This document shows, one piece after another, positions 6,544-6,798 of a stretch of DNA of 6,798 bases (its first letter is position 1; every line of letters begins with the position of its first letter). Origin of the DNA: Acidobacteriaceae bacterium (GTDB lineage: Bacteria; Acidobacteriota; Terriglobia; Bryobacterales; Bryobacteraceae). Location: contig JAFAZU010000069.1 in NCBI GenBank assembly GCA_019239585.1, positions 1 to 6,798 of the forward strand. The letters are read 5' to 3'. The translations under genes were made by a program, and so were the position numbers. The notes beneath the pieces are model-generated. The model made no database searches, had not been told where the DNA came from, and saw only the letters and a program-made list of their open reading frames with translations.

Positions 6544-6798
6544 TCAAGCAGCACGACAGAGTGCATAAATCAAAGACTCACGCAGACCTTTGGTTAGTTT
6601 TACGCGGTCGCCTTTGCGGCCGGACACGCGAAAACCCGCTTGCGTCCAATAGTGCTGGCGCACCGTGGCCAGCGCATCACTAAACGTCGGACGCGGTTTG
6701 GTGTACCAAACTTCGTTCGGCAGGGGCAGCCTGTTCTTGCAAACGAGCCGGTCGGCCAGCAACGTCACCAAAGAAAACAAAGCTAGCAAGCCGGGCGT
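6544..6798 (-). CDS. DDE transposase, C-terminal fragment (5' end outside window)
   Basis: On the minus strand the frame is open from the window edge and ends with TGA at 6546-6544, giving 84 residues. The sequence LLALFSLVTLLADRL, then WYTKPRPTFSDALATVRQHYW, then KLTKGLRESLIYALCRAA matches the C-terminal tail I know from a group of IS4/IS701-like DDE transposases: a hydrophobic 'LFSLVTL' helix, a 'WY-K---TFSDALA-VRR-LW' block and a short helical end with 'LCxAA'. It is not the IS1380 type found at the left edge. A TTG at 6789 could be read as a start, but the three codons before it (T-P-G) continue the family pattern, so this is a partial gene cut by the window rather than a small gene. Whether the element is whole cannot be judged. 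The transposase call is fairly safe, the exact family is not. Confidence 0.65.
   Translation of the reverse strand, partial: TPGLLALFSLVTLLADRLVCKNRLPLPNEVWYTKPRPTFSDALATVRQHYWTQAGFRVSGRKGDRVKLTKGLRESLIYALCRAA

Noticed and set aside
1..6798. Composite transposon carrying the operon
   Set aside because: The two flanking transposase fragments belong to different families and no matching terminal repeats are visible.

Overview
The window looks like an accessory region of an Acidobacteriota chromosome (Solibacter/Bryobacter-like). This rests on the genes rather than on a marker. The large receptor has the architecture typical of the expanded acidobacterial family: signal peptide, carboxypeptidase-regulatory-like domain, plug and beta-barrel. 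The anti-sigma factor has the long periplasmic extension I associate with the same phylum. No taxonomic marker gene is present, so the assignment is an inference.

Layout. Bases 1-141 (+) are the last 46 codons of an IS1380-type transposase. Bases 142-481 contain no convincing gene. They hold a GC-rich hairpin and presumably the promoter of what follows. Bases 482-6390 are four plus-strand genes packed as one operon: a small outer-membrane beta-barrel protein (482-1096), an ECF-type sigma factor (about 1105/1108-1683), a membrane-bound zinc-finger anti-sigma factor (1676-3289) and a TonB-dependent-receptor-like outer-membrane protein of 1033 residues (3289-6390). Bases 6391-6543 are a short spacer. 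Bases 6544-6798 (-) are the C-terminal end of a second DDE transposase of a different kind. It reads toward the operon and runs off the window.

How the genes may work together. The junctions are tight: an 8-11 base gap, then an 8-base overlap, then a 1-base overlap (TAGTG). This suggests co-transcription and translational coupling. The products cover the whole envelope. The sigma factor acts in the cytoplasm, its HxxxCxxC anti-sigma factor crosses the inner membrane and carries about 420 residues in the periplasm, and two barrels sit in the outer membrane. The set resembles FecI/FecR/FecA-type cell-surface signalling in logic but not in parts: the anti-sigma factor is of the zf-HC2 type, and the receptor has a CarboxypepD_reg-like domain where a signalling receptor would have an STN domain. 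The idea that receptor occupancy is sensed by the anti-sigma periplasmic domain is an inference. The substrate is unknown.
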